Positions 25,733 through 33,549 of a stretch of DNA of 64,000 bases are shown one piece after another. The stretch lies in NCBI GenBank assembly GCA_027313705.1, contig DAHVDE010000044.1, positions 33,135-97,134 of the forward strand, read 5' to 3'. Below the pieces are notes generated by a model that saw only the letters and a program-made list of their open reading frames with translations, was not told where the DNA came from and made no database searches. The DNA is from Actinomycetota bacterium. Its GTDB lineage: Bacteria > Actinomycetota > Actinomycetes > Streptosporangiales > Streptosporangiaceae. The first letter of the stretch is position 1. Each line of letters opens with the position of its first letter. The position numbers were made by a program, and so were the translations under genes.

Positions 25733-26295
25733 CGCTGGCCTTCCTCGCTCACGTGATCGTTACCTGCGCCTGCGGATCGGGCACCCGCAAGCGCCCAGCG
25801 GCAAAGTTCGCGGAGGGTGCTCAGCTCGGCCGGGCTCCAAGTCGCAACCCGCGGGCCTAGCCGAACCCGCCGGGTGGCTTCATCCCACAGGAGCCAGCCG
25901 GCACCTGCCAGGCGGCGGATGGCACCGAGCAGTGCCCGGTTCAGCGCCATCGGCTCCCGGCCGGTAGTCGCACCGAACACCGTTGCCACCTCATCCAGTT
26001 GCGCGGCTGAGCCCGGCCACAGCGGGCGTGCCTGGTCCAGCCAGCAGCAGCGGACGCAGGCCGCCAGCACCCTCGCCGTGTCGTTTGGGTGCTCGACCGC
26101 AAGGCTGGGCAGTCCCAACTCGTCCAGCACGCTCGGCGTGGCCCCGTCGGGCAGGACCGGCAGCAGCCACGCAGTGGCGGCATCCGGTTCAGCCAGGCGA
26201 AGCATCCCAGTTGGCACGGCGGTTCCCAGGGCCACGGGCAGCGGGCCCGCCGACCTTGCCTTCGCCCACCACAGAGCCAGCGGCTGCTCTGTCAT
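25729..26295 (-). CDS. Extra small subunit in the Wadjet-like operon, winged-helix-like
   Basis: 188 residues, overlapping both neighbours by four bases. It is Ala/Leu-rich with a helix-turn-helix-like segment (LNRALLGAIRRLAGAGWLLWDEAT followed by a basic beta pair RRVRLGPRVATW). Canonical Wadjet loci have four genes; this one adds a fifth between the JetA-like and JetB-like genes. It may be a second kite subunit or half of a split JetA/JetB. I do not recognise a named family. Confidence 0.55.
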   Translation of the reverse strand: MTEQPLALWWAKARSAGPLPVALGTAVPTGMLRLAEPDAATAWLLPVLPDGATPSVLDELGLPSLAVEHPNDTARVLAACVRCCWLDQARPLWPGSAAQLDEVATVFGATTGREPMALNRALLGAIRRLAGAGWLLWDEATRRVRLGPRVATWSPAELSTLRELCRWALAGARSAGAGNDHVSEEGQR

Positions 26296-27530
26296 CCAGC
26301 GCCTGAATGGTCGTCATCCCGGCTGATGCCCAGGCGGCGGAAGATCCCATCAGATACCCATGATGGGCTTGCGCCCGGCTCGATGCGCAGCCCGTCCTCC
26401 CAGATCAGCTCGTAGCCGAGGGCCGGATGCTGATGAATGCTGGTCACTGTCGCAAGGACTCGCCTCCCTGCCAGCCAGTCGCCGGCTTCGTTGAGAATCT
26501 CCGGAATGCGTACCTCGTTCCGCTCGCCGAGGATCAGCTCGGCGAGCGCCCGGAGATCCTCAGCGTCATCGACCATCTCTCCGCCTGTTTCCGGCCCGGT
26601 ATCCGTCACATCTGTACGGGGCGGGGCCATGCGAGGTGGTCCGACCGGTCGCCCTGATTCCACCGCCTCCATCAATGCCTGCGGCGAGAACCACGGCGCC
26701 GGAGCGTCAAACACGAACTGATCCAGAACGGCAGCCAGCTTCTCCTCATCCGCGCTTCGCGCGAAACTCAACCATGCCTCCGGCGGCAGCAGCCCAAGGG
26801 CACGGGTCGCGCCCACCTGTTCAAGTAGCCGGCTAGCCGCCGACTCGACCGCGTCCCCGTAAGCGGCCAGCGCGATGCGCAACGCGGCGCAATCACGGCC
26901 CAGCTCGGGCCACTTCTTCAGCACGGTCGCGTGGACTTCCTCCGTCTGGCTGATCAGCTCCCGGTTGCCCCAGAGCAGCTGGGCGTTGTCTCTCAGCGTC
27001 TCCACCGGGCTTCCGGCCACCAGGATCCCGAGCTCGTTAGCCAGGAGCCTGAACACCTTGGTCAGGCGGTGCGCCGACGCCACACCGTCCGCCGCCGTCG
27101 CGTTCTCGGCCTTGACGCTCAAGTGCTCCATAGCTAGCAGCTGATGCAGCTCCGATTGGCCACCCTGCGCAGCCATGCGGCGCAGGAACAGCAGCATCAC
27201 GTATGGCGCGAAGGCCGCCCGGTGAAACCGCTCGCTGGGGCGGTCGACCAGCCTGCTGATCGCGCCATATTCGCGCAAGACCTCAAACCGGCGCTGCACA
27301 AGACCCGGCCTGAACTGACGGCAGGCCAACACCGCCTGCTCAATGGCGAGCCCTTCAGTACCCGCATCGGCGAACGCCCCCAGGATCGCTTCGTCCACAT
27401 CAACCAACGCCGGGTCGGCGATCATGGCGCCCGCCTCGCGGGCGAGCACCGCGAATACCTGCTGGTAGACACGGAGAACGGCCGCCTCACCAACGGCTTC
27501 AGCTAAGGGCAGCTCAGGAGTTTCCGTCAT
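26292..27530 (-). CDS. jetA: Wadjet-like kleisin subunit (JetA-type)
   Basis: 412 residues, first gene of the operon. It is largely helical: an N-terminal four-helix-like part with two winged-helix-like passages (LACRQFRPGLVQRRFEVL, REYGAISRLVDRPSERFHRA). A long helical middle and a charged Pro/Asp linker (~310-345) follow, then a small C-terminal beta domain (ATVTSIHQHPALGYELIWED). Position and architecture fit JetA, the kleisin bridging SMC heads. The annotation rests on context with the SMC and toprim genes; the family by itself is not recognised. Confidence 0.6.
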   Translation of the reverse strand: MTETPELPLAEAVGEAAVLRVYQQVFAVLAREAGAMIADPALVDVDEAILGAFADAGTEGLAIEQAVLACRQFRPGLVQRRFEVLREYGAISRLVDRPSERFHRAAFAPYVMLLFLRRMAAQGGQSELHQLLAMEHLSVKAENATAADGVASAHRLTKVFRLLANELGILVAGSPVETLRDNAQLLWGNRELISQTEEVHATVLKKWPELGRDCAALRIALAAYGDAVESAASRLLEQVGATRALGLLPPEAWLSFARSADEEKLAAVLDQFVFDAPAPWFSPQALMEAVESGRPVGPPRMAPPRTDVTDTGPETGGEMVDDAEDLRALAELILGERNEVRIPEILNEAGDWLAGRRVLATVTSIHQHPALGYELIWEDGLRIEPGASPSWVSDGIFRRLGISRDDDHSGAG

Positions 27531-27687
27531 AGCTTGAAAGTGTAAGCTGCGGCGCTGATATTCATCTTTGGCCGTTGCCGCCCCTCAGCCCGCAATCCCG
27601 AAACCGATACTGGTCGGCCCGTTCACATCCGCCGCAGAGCGGGCACCAGCGGAGGCCTGCCTACCTTCATGATCATCGGCCGTACGG

Positions 27688-28488
27688 TCACTGGATCTGG
27701 CCGACGCCGCCGTAGACCGCCACCTGGGCCGCGTTCTCGGCGTCTCGCGGATCGTCGGGTCGCCACAGCGGGGCTCTTACCAGGCCGGGCTCGATGAGGT
27801 CGAGGTCGTCGAAGTACCGCAGGATCTCGGCGTGGCCGCGCGGCACGAACGGTGCCGTGGTCTGGGCGTAATGACTCATGGCCTCAGCGACGTGCCGCGG
27901 CTGTCCATCGGTCGTGCCGTGGCTGATCACCACATAGCTTCCCGATGCCAGGGCGTCGCGCAGTTCGGCAACGAGCCTGGCTGGTTCGTCCGCGTCGGGG
28001 AAGAAGTGGAGCACGGCGACCAGCAGCAACGCGGTTGGCCGGGACAGGTCCAGATGGGCTTGCAGGTCTGGGTGCCGGAGGATCTCCCCGGGCTTGCGCA
28101 GGTCGGCCTGGATGGCGATCGCGTTGTCGTTGCCGGCCAGGATGGCCCTGCTGTGCAGCACAGCGACGGGGTCGATGTCGACGTAGGCGATGCGGGCGTC
28201 GGGCGCGGCCCGCTGAGCGATCTCGTGCACGTTGCCCGCTGTCGGGATGCCCGAGCCCAGGTCGAGGAACTGGCGGATGCCCGCCCGCTCGGCCAGGTAG
28301 CGAACGGCCCGGCCGAGAAAGGCCCGGTTGACGCGCATGGTCTCGGTGGCGTCCGGCCACCGGGCGAGGAATTCCATGGCCGCTACCCGATCCGCCGCGA
28401 AGTGGTGCGAGCCGCCGAGCAGGTAGTCGTACACGCGGGAGACGCTCGGCCCTTCCGGCTCAGTGATTTCCTGCCAGTCGCTGGTCAC
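27688..28488 (-). CDS. SAM-dependent methyltransferase, DUF574/PF04672 family
   Basis: 266 residues from the GTG at 28488 (VTSDWQ); a GTG at 28515 is also open. The characteristic family opening is SVSRVYDYLLGGSHHFAADR. The SAM site is RQFLDLGSGIPTAGNVHEIA with acidic YVDIDPVAVLHS, then LLLVAVLHFFPD. This family is abundant in Streptosporangiales and Streptomycetales and has no assigned substrate. It may or may not belong to the neighbouring biosynthetic cluster. Nothing obvious is seen in the 157 bases to its left. Confidence 0.88.
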   Translation of the reverse strand: MTSDWQEITEPEGPSVSRVYDYLLGGSHHFAADRVAAMEFLARWPDATETMRVNRAFLGRAVRYLAERAGIRQFLDLGSGIPTAGNVHEIAQRAAPDARIAYVDIDPVAVLHSRAILAGNDNAIAIQADLRKPGEILRHPDLQAHLDLSRPTALLLVAVLHFFPDADEPARLVAELRDALASGSYVVISHGTTDGQPRHVAEAMSHYAQTTAPFVPRGHAEILRYFDDLDLIEPGLVRAPLWRPDDPRDAENAAQVAVYGGVGQIQ

Positions 28489-28647
28489 CAGGCCCACGCT
28501 TCCAGGGGGCAGCACGGCCGGACGCTCCCCGCACTGGGAATGTTGTGGTTCCCGGCCTCGGGCCGGTCTTCAACTGCGGTAGGACGGAACCGCGTTGATG
28601 CCAAGTGCTCCGGTTCCGGGGCCGACTGAGAATCGAGGAGGACGCGG

Positions 28648-29088
28648 GTGACGGATCGCTACCGCAGCATCGTGGATGTCTACGTGCTGCTCCGGCGCCA
28701 TGACGGCATGGTCCTGCTCCTGGAGCGAGCCGGCACTGGCTACGCCGACGGCCAACTCTGCCCGCCATCGGGGCATCTGGAGGAAGGCGAGTCTGTGATC
28801 GACGCCGCGATCCGCGAGGCGCGCGAGGAAACAGGGGTCATCATCGAGCCGGCTGATCTGTCCTTCAGCCACGTCGTTCACCACCGCAACCCGCAGGGCC
28901 AGGGACGGGTCGGGTTCTTCTTCGCCACCACCCGCTGGCAGGGCGAGCCCGCCAACATGGAGCCGCACAAGTGCGCCGGAGTGCTGTGGGCTGACCCTGC
29001 CCGCCCACCAGCCAATACCGTTCCGTACACCGCCGCCGCGCTCGCCAGCATCAGCCAGGCAGCACCGTTTTCTCTCGACGGCTGGTAA
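28648..29088 (+). CDS. Nudix hydrolase
   Basis: 146 residues from a GTG at 28648 behind GAGGAGG. The Nudix box is complete: GHLEEGESVIDAAIREAREE followed by TG, containing the GX5EX7REXXEE metal-binding pattern. Nudix enzymes hydrolyse nucleoside diphosphate-X bonds. It stands divergent from the methyltransferase and convergent with the kinase/radical-SAM operon; with the second Nudix gene at 39.6 kb it suggests nucleotide-linked intermediates in this region. Confidence 0.88.
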   Translation: MTDRYRSIVDVYVLLRRHDGMVLLLERAGTGYADGQLCPPSGHLEEGESVIDAAIREAREETGVIIEPADLSFSHVVHHRNPQGQGRVGFFFATTRWQGEPANMEPHKCAGVLWADPARPPANTVPYTAAALASISQAAPFSLDGW

Positions 29089-29147
29089 CAGCCAGCGGGC
29101 GCCTTCTGCCAGTCCAGGCGAACGCCAGCCGGTGACGGCAGCGCTGG

Positions 29148-29759
29148 CTACTCTCCCTTGATTATCCGGAGCCTGGCGACTTTCCTGGCGATCCAGTCGA
29201 CGCGCTGGGCAGTGGTCATGTTCGGCGGAATGTCGATCACGCGCTGGCCGACAGTGCCGCAGGTGGCGCGGACTACCCGGTCTGCGGCTGGCTGCAGGTC
29301 CAGGACCTTGGCCCGGTAGGGATCACCTGGCTGGTGCTGGCTGTACTGGTCGCAGCAGTAGAACACGGCATCGTATACGCCGGCCCACGCCCGGCAGAAC
29401 TCCTCCATCGCGGCGAGGGCGGCGGCGGCGCGGCTTCGGGGCGGTGTCTCCAGGACGAGCCATGCGTAGGCCAGGACGTTAGCGATCGTCTTGTCACAGA
29501 TGATCATCGGATGCTGGCGGGCGGCGCGGAGCTGCGCGGAGAGCTGGGCGGCGAACAGGTCGACCTCGGTCTCCAGGTCGAACGCGCCCTTGCCGTGGAC
29601 GACTATTTCTTCTATGAAAGGGCTGTTGCGGGCCGGCTCCTCGACCGTGGCGACATGGACTCCGCGCTCCCGGTAATATGCGGCCAATGCATGGGTTAGG
29701 GTGGTTTTGCCAGAGGCGTGGGTGCCCTCTACGGCGAGCACGATCGAGTCACGCAGCAC
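29148..29759 (-). CDS. P-loop nucleotide kinase-like protein (thymidylate kinase fold)
   Basis: 203 residues from the GTG at 29759, with GGAGG at good distance; an upstream GTG at 29834, right after the preceding stop, is possible. The P-loop is VEGTHASGKTTLTHAL, followed by a VEEPARNSPF segment and a DK (IICDKTIANVLAYA) like the DRY/DRF region of dTMP kinases. It likely phosphorylates a nucleotide or nucleoside-like substrate. It is the third gene of a minus-strand operon after a radical SAM and an unknown gene. Confidence 0.78.
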   Translation of the reverse strand: MLRDSIVLAVEGTHASGKTTLTHALAAYYRERGVHVATVEEPARNSPFIEEIVVHGKGAFDLETEVDLFAAQLSAQLRAARQHPMIICDKTIANVLAYAWLVLETPPRSRAAAALAAMEEFCRAWAGVYDAVFYCCDQYSQHQPGDPYRAKVLDLQPAADRVVRATCGTVGQRVIDIPPNMTTAQRVDWIARKVARLRIIKGE

Positions 29760-29834
29760 CAGGTCCTCCGATCCAGACCGTGAACGGCGGCCGATACAGC
29801 CAGCCGAGCGAAGGCTGATCACCGCCGGTACCAC

Positions 29835-30638
29835 TCATTTCGCTCCGCCCGTAACCGGTCCCGCCGCCAGTGCCAGCGCCTGCCTGGCTGCGTTGCTCGC
29901 CTCGTTGGCGCGCAGGCGGGGAAAGCAGTCCCACGCGCTCGCGGTGATGATCTCGGTGATGTCGAGGTCCTGCTGCCAGCTGGCGCGGCCCAGATGCCGC
30001 GCGGATAGCAAGGCGAGCATCAGCGCCCGTCCTACCGCCAGGGCGGCGGCCAGCTCGCTGTCCGCTGCACGGCCTGGCGCGGTCTTGTCCCATCCGGCAC
30101 CAGGGATGATCTGGGCTTGCCGGCATGCCTGGCCGAGCGACCTGGCGGGCAGATCGGCGCCGCAGTCGATCATCATCGCTTTCCCTTTCACCGGGGTCTG
30201 CCGGGTGGCCCAGTCCCGTTCCGTCGCCGCGACGCCGCGCAGCACCGCCTCGCCGGCCAGGGCCTGGAGCCGGGTCAGGTCATCGGCGAGCAGGTGCCCG
30301 GCCAGGATGGCCGCGTGGCGGCGGGCACGCGCCAGATCAAGGTCGGCCGCCTGCGCCAGCCCTGGCAGCGCGGTGCCGCCGGCGGTGGTGACCTGGAAGC
30401 CGAACGCGATCGCCTGCCCGGTGACCAGGATCGCCCTGGTGCGGTGAAGCGGAAGGTAGACCATCGCCGCCGACACCAGCGCTTCCCGCCCGGCATCATC
30501 AGCCGGGTCCGATGCCAGGGTGCCCGATGCCAGGGTGAAGGCGGCGAGCATCGGGCCGGGCTTGCGGAACAGCTGCTGCCCGGTCCGGTACGGGTCGCCG
30601 GGCCAGGCCAGGTTCGTGTAGCGGGCGGCGCCAGTCAT
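29835..30638 (-). CDS. Unrecognised helical protein between radical SAM and kinase genes
   Basis: 267 residues, Ala/Leu-rich and probably all-helical. It has segments LGQACRQAQIIPGAGWDKTA and a Trp/Phe pair near the C-terminus (ASAWDCFPRLRANEASNAAR). No motif I can assign. It overlaps the radical SAM gene by four bases (ATGA) and ends just before the kinase, so all three are one transcript. A substrate-carrier or dehydratase-type role cannot be argued from sequence. Confidence 0.7.
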   Translation of the reverse strand: MTGAARYTNLAWPGDPYRTGQQLFRKPGPMLAAFTLASGTLASDPADDAGREALVSAAMVYLPLHRTRAILVTGQAIAFGFQVTTAGGTALPGLAQAADLDLARARRHAAILAGHLLADDLTRLQALAGEAVLRGVAATERDWATRQTPVKGKAMMIDCGADLPARSLGQACRQAQIIPGAGWDKTAPGRAADSELAAALAVGRALMLALLSARHLGRASWQQDLDITEIITASAWDCFPRLRANEASNAARQALALAAGPVTGGAK

Positions 30639-31633
30639 GACGTGGCGCGGGGGGCGGCGTGGATGCTGGCGCCCAGGTACTTGGCGTAGTGGTTCGCCTT
30701 GTAGGGGTAGCGGTCCCAGATCTCGGTGACCGGCTCGTGCAGCAGGTTGCCGAGGTAGCCGAAAAGGTCAGGCTCGTCGTAGACCGGCCAGGCCTGGGCG
30801 CTGCCATCCGGCTCGACGACGATCATGTGGCCCTCGGTCTCGGGCGTCCACGGTGTCATCCGCACCGCCGGCCGCCAGTCGTGGACGGCCCGCAGCTCGG
30901 TCAGCCGGCCGAACGCCTCAGCGGCCTCGCTGGCGGTGATGAACTCACGTTCGGGCAAGCCGAGAGCGTTGCCCTTGCGCAGCGGCAGGATCAGCTTCAC
31001 CTTCCCCGCGTCCAGGACGTCCGCGATCTGGCACAGGTACGGCAGGGCGTGCACCGTCGAGCGGAGCACCACGGCCGACAGTGATAGCGGCAGCCCGGCT
31101 GCTGCCAGTGCCCGGACCCCGGTCATCGCCTTGTCGTAGTCGCCGCGGACCCGCGAGAACGTCGAGCGGGGGCCATCGAACCCGACATTGACGAAATCAA
31201 CCAGCCCCGCCAGCCGCGGTGCCAGGGCTAGGCCCCTGGTCGCGTTCGTCGGCAGCCCGACGATGAAACCGGAGAACATCTGCGCGATCTCGGTGATGTC
31301 GCGGCGCAGCAGCGGCTCCCCGCCGGAGATGAACACTCGCCGGGCGCCAGCCAGGTTCGCCCGGATCGCATCGAGTTGCTCCAGCGTCGGGTCGGGCATC
31401 GGGACGGTCTCGGAGCAGAAGCCGCAATCGAAATCACATCGCCTGGTCACCTGGACGATCACCGACAACGGCGCCGTCGCGGCATCCGCCAGCGCCACCG
31501 GATCGGCGCCCTGTCCTGCGGTGAAATGATGCCCGTCCGTGAACGCGACCTGACCGCTGTCCGGGTTATCTCGTACTCGCTGAGGGACCGCCGGGACCGG
31601 CAGAGTCACAGTGCCCGTATTTGTGGTGGTCAT
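30635..31633 (-). CDS. Radical SAM enzyme
   Basis: 332 residues; ATG with AAGGG upstream. The cluster motif CDFDCGFC (CX3CX2C) lies at ~71-78. FISGGEPLLRRDI is the SAM-binding GGE motif, followed by a TIM-barrel pattern and a C-terminal substrate region with HMIVVEPDGSAQAWPVYDEP, resembling SPASM/Twitch-type enzymes but without a Cys-rich end. The reaction is unknown. It is first in the minus-strand operon and divergent from queD, so the two operons share a promoter region. Confidence 0.85.
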   Translation of the reverse strand: MTTTNTGTVTLPVPAVPQRVRDNPDSGQVAFTDGHHFTAGQGADPVALADAATAPLSVIVQVTRRCDFDCGFCSETVPMPDPTLEQLDAIRANLAGARRVFISGGEPLLRRDITEIAQMFSGFIVGLPTNATRGLALAPRLAGLVDFVNVGFDGPRSTFSRVRGDYDKAMTGVRALAAAGLPLSLSAVVLRSTVHALPYLCQIADVLDAGKVKLILPLRKGNALGLPEREFITASEAAEAFGRLTELRAVHDWRPAVRMTPWTPETEGHMIVVEPDGSAQAWPVYDEPDLFGYLGNLLHEPVTEIWDRYPYKANHYAKYLGASIHAAPRATS

Positions 31634-31875
31634 GGCGCCCTTCCCATCGGCAGGCCGGATCGGCGGCTGGAGACGCGGCCAATGCTCGCCGTTCCGCTGC
31701 CGCGAGTCGCTCCCAGCGGCGGGAAGATGTGGCTCCGGTCCGGGAATGACGGGCCTAAGCCATCCAATTCTTCCCGGCGGTGGGAACGACCGTACCGCTG
31801 TAGGGCGGTTACGTTGGCGACGGTCCAGAACCGGCCTCGTTCTGGCGACCCGGCTCGGAAGAGGTGAGATGCCCG
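31634..31875. promoter_or_regulatory. Divergent promoter region with paired TCCC/GGGA operators
   Basis: The 242 bases between the radical SAM and queD starts contain two similar inverted repeats, TCCCAGCGGCGGGAA (31711-31725) and TCCCGGCGGTGGGAA (31772-31786), 61 bases apart. This is a candidate operator pair for coordinated control of the two operons. No coding frame here is convincing, and no preQ1 riboswitch-like structure was recognised. GAAGAGGTGAG upstream of queD is its ribosome site. Confidence 0.5.
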
Positions 31876-32292
31876 ATGTTCGTGATCGAGAAGACCTTCC
31901 GGTTCGAGGCGGCTCATCACCTGAACGGCCTGGCCGAAGATCATAAGTGCGCGAATGTCCACGGGCACTCCTACGCGGTGGTAATCGAGCTGGGCTCTCC
32001 CGCCCTCGACGACAACGGCTTCGTGACGGATTTCGCCGATCTCGATCCCCTCGGCGACTACATCAAGACAGTCCTCGATCACAGGTACCTGAACCAGTTG
32101 AGGATCACCGGCGCGGACGGTGCAGACGCCGGACCGCTGTTGCCGCAACCGACTTGCGAGCACCTGGCCCGCCACTTGTACGAGACCGCGGCGCGTGTGC
32201 TGCCGTCCAATCTCGCTTCCCTGGTCACCGCTGTGCGGGTATCTGAGACACCGACGACCCGCGCGACGTACCTGCCAGGCAATGCGTCATGA
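31876..32292 (+). CDS. queD: 6-carboxytetrahydropterin synthase
   Basis: 138 residues. Zinc ligands are in FEAAHHL and HGHSY; the active-site Cys precedes them in DHKCANVHGH. Downstream are FVTDFADL and a late VSETPTTRATY. QueD turns dihydroneopterin triphosphate into 6-carboxytetrahydropterin, the first committed step to 7-deazaguanines. The ATG at 31876 is preferred over an in-frame GTG at 31864. It is first in a long plus-strand operon and overlaps queE (ATGA). No GTP cyclohydrolase I is seen nearby, so the host FolE would supply the substrate. Confidence 0.92.
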   Translation: MFVIEKTFRFEAAHHLNGLAEDHKCANVHGHSYAVVIELGSPALDDNGFVTDFADLDPLGDYIKTVLDHRYLNQLRITGADGADAGPLLPQPTCEHLARHLYETAARVLPSNLASLVTAVRVSETPTTRATYLPGNAS

Positions 32293-33086
32293 GCATCGGC
32301 AAACGCGGCGTGCCGTCTGCGTCAGGTGCCGTGCCCGTCGCTGAGATGTTCTATTCGTTTCAGGGTGAGGGGCCGAGCCTCGGCCGCCGTGCCCTGTTCG
32401 TTCGCCTGATGGGGTGCAACTTGACTTGCGGCTACCCCAGCATGCCCAGGCGCGCTGCTACTGCGGCTGCGGGCCAGATGGTGTGCGATACCAGCTACAC
32501 GTGGAACCGCGCGGATTACGACCTCACTGGAGGCGTCCGGCATCTGACGCCGCCGCAGATCTGGGACGAGATGGTGAGGCTCGACCCGTCCGCGGAGTGC
32601 CCCGCTTTGGCGCCGGTTGGCCTGATCGTGGTCTCCGGCGGCGAGCCCCTGCTGCACAAGGATGCCGTGCTCTACCTCGCGGCGCAGGCTTCGGCTACCG
32701 GCCGGAGCCTGGAGATCGAGACAAACGCCACGATCAGGCCGGGGCCGGAGCTGATCCAGGCCAGCGTGGTCTTCAACGCCGGCCTAAAGCTGGCGACTTC
32801 CGCGGTTCCGAGGAAGCTGCGGATCAAAGAGGGCGCCATCGCGGAGATCCAGGCCAGTGGCCGGGCAAGGTGGAAGTTCGTTGTCTGCGGACCCGAGGAT
32901 ATGGCTGAGATCGCCGAGCTCCAGCTGGAGTTCGGGCTCACCGAGATCTGGCTGAGCCCTGAGGGCAGCACGCCGACGGCTGTTGTCGAGCGGATGCGGC
33001 TGGTCGCGGATTCCGCGCTGGCGCGGGGCTGGAACCTCAGCACCCGCGAGCATGTCCTGATCTGGGACGGTGCTCGTGGCCGATGA
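32289..33086 (+). CDS. queE: 7-carboxy-7-deazaguanine synthase-like radical SAM protein, unusual cluster motif
   Basis: 265 residues. QueE hallmarks are clear: MFYSFQGEGPSLGRRALFVR at the N-terminus, a CDTSYTW block, and the VVSGGEPLL SAM motif. QueE converts 6-carboxytetrahydropterin to 7-carboxy-7-deazaguanine. The oddity is the [4Fe-4S] motif. The usual CX3CX2C is C43-NLT-C47 followed by 18 residues before C66-DTSYTW, a 16-residue Gly/Ala/Arg insertion between the second and third ligands. The frame stays open and in register on both sides. Either the insertion loops out and the enzyme works, or the gene is impaired. Confidence 0.85.
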   Translation: MSIGKRGVPSASGAVPVAEMFYSFQGEGPSLGRRALFVRLMGCNLTCGYPSMPRRAATAAAGQMVCDTSYTWNRADYDLTGGVRHLTPPQIWDEMVRLDPSAECPALAPVGLIVVSGGEPLLHKDAVLYLAAQASATGRSLEIETNATIRPGPELIQASVVFNAGLKLATSAVPRKLRIKEGAIAEIQASGRARWKFVVCGPEDMAEIAELQLEFGLTEIWLSPEGSTPTAVVERMRLVADSALARGWNLSTREHVLIWDGARGR

Positions 33087-33087
33087 C

Positions 33088-33549
33088 ATGCACACCCTGA
33101 TCTGGGATGACATTCAGGTTCTGGTGAAGACGCTCGCGAACGCCGTTGTCCAGGACGGTCCGCCCGGCTTGGTCGTCGGAATTTCGCGCGGGGGGCTGAT
33201 CCCGGCGGTGATGATCGCCCACGCGATCGGGGCGCGACGCGTGAGGTCGGTCGCAATCAGCAGGACTCTGACCGACGAGGTGAACGCAGTCAAGACCGAT
33301 GAGCCAGTGGTATCTGATCCAGGCGGACTCGGGGACGTCAGCGGCCAGGACGTGCTCTTGGTAGACGACGTCGCTGGCTCCGGGGACACCCTTGCCAGCG
33401 GCCGCGACCTGCTTGCCGCAGGCGGTGCGGCCCGGACGCGGGTCGCTGTGCTGAGGCTGAACACACGGAACTGGCGATGCGGAAACCGCGAGCCGGACTA
33501 CGTCGGCGAGCGGGCCGGAGGATGGGTGATCTTCCCTTGGGAGAAGTAA
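33088..33549 (+). CDS. Purine-type phosphoribosyltransferase
   Basis: 153 residues from the ATG at 33088, one base after the queE stop (GTGs at 33070 and 33076 are alternatives). It has the PRPP-binding motif VLLVDDVAGSGDTLASG and the N-terminal LVVGISRGGLIPAVMIA segment of xanthine/hypoxanthine phosphoribosyltransferases. Directly after queD-queE it most simply attaches ribose-5-phosphate to a 7-deazaguanine base, as the phosphoribosyltransferase of toyocamycin-type clusters is thought to do. Substrate preference is inferred from context. Confidence 0.85.
   Translation: MHTLIWDDIQVLVKTLANAVVQDGPPGLVVGISRGGLIPAVMIAHAIGARRVRSVAISRTLTDEVNAVKTDEPVVSDPGGLGDVSGQDVLLVDDVAGSGDTLASGRDLLAAGGAARTRVAVLRLNTRNWRCGNREPDYVGERAGGWVIFPWEK

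Noticed and set aside
31634..31875. preQ1-type riboswitch before queD
   Set aside because: No recognisable aptamer stem or conserved preQ1 core; only inverted repeats that look like protein operators.
32289..33086. queE as a frameshifted pseudogene
   Set aside because: The reading frame is continuous and the conserved blocks on both sides of the insertion are in the same frame, so it is an in-frame insertion.
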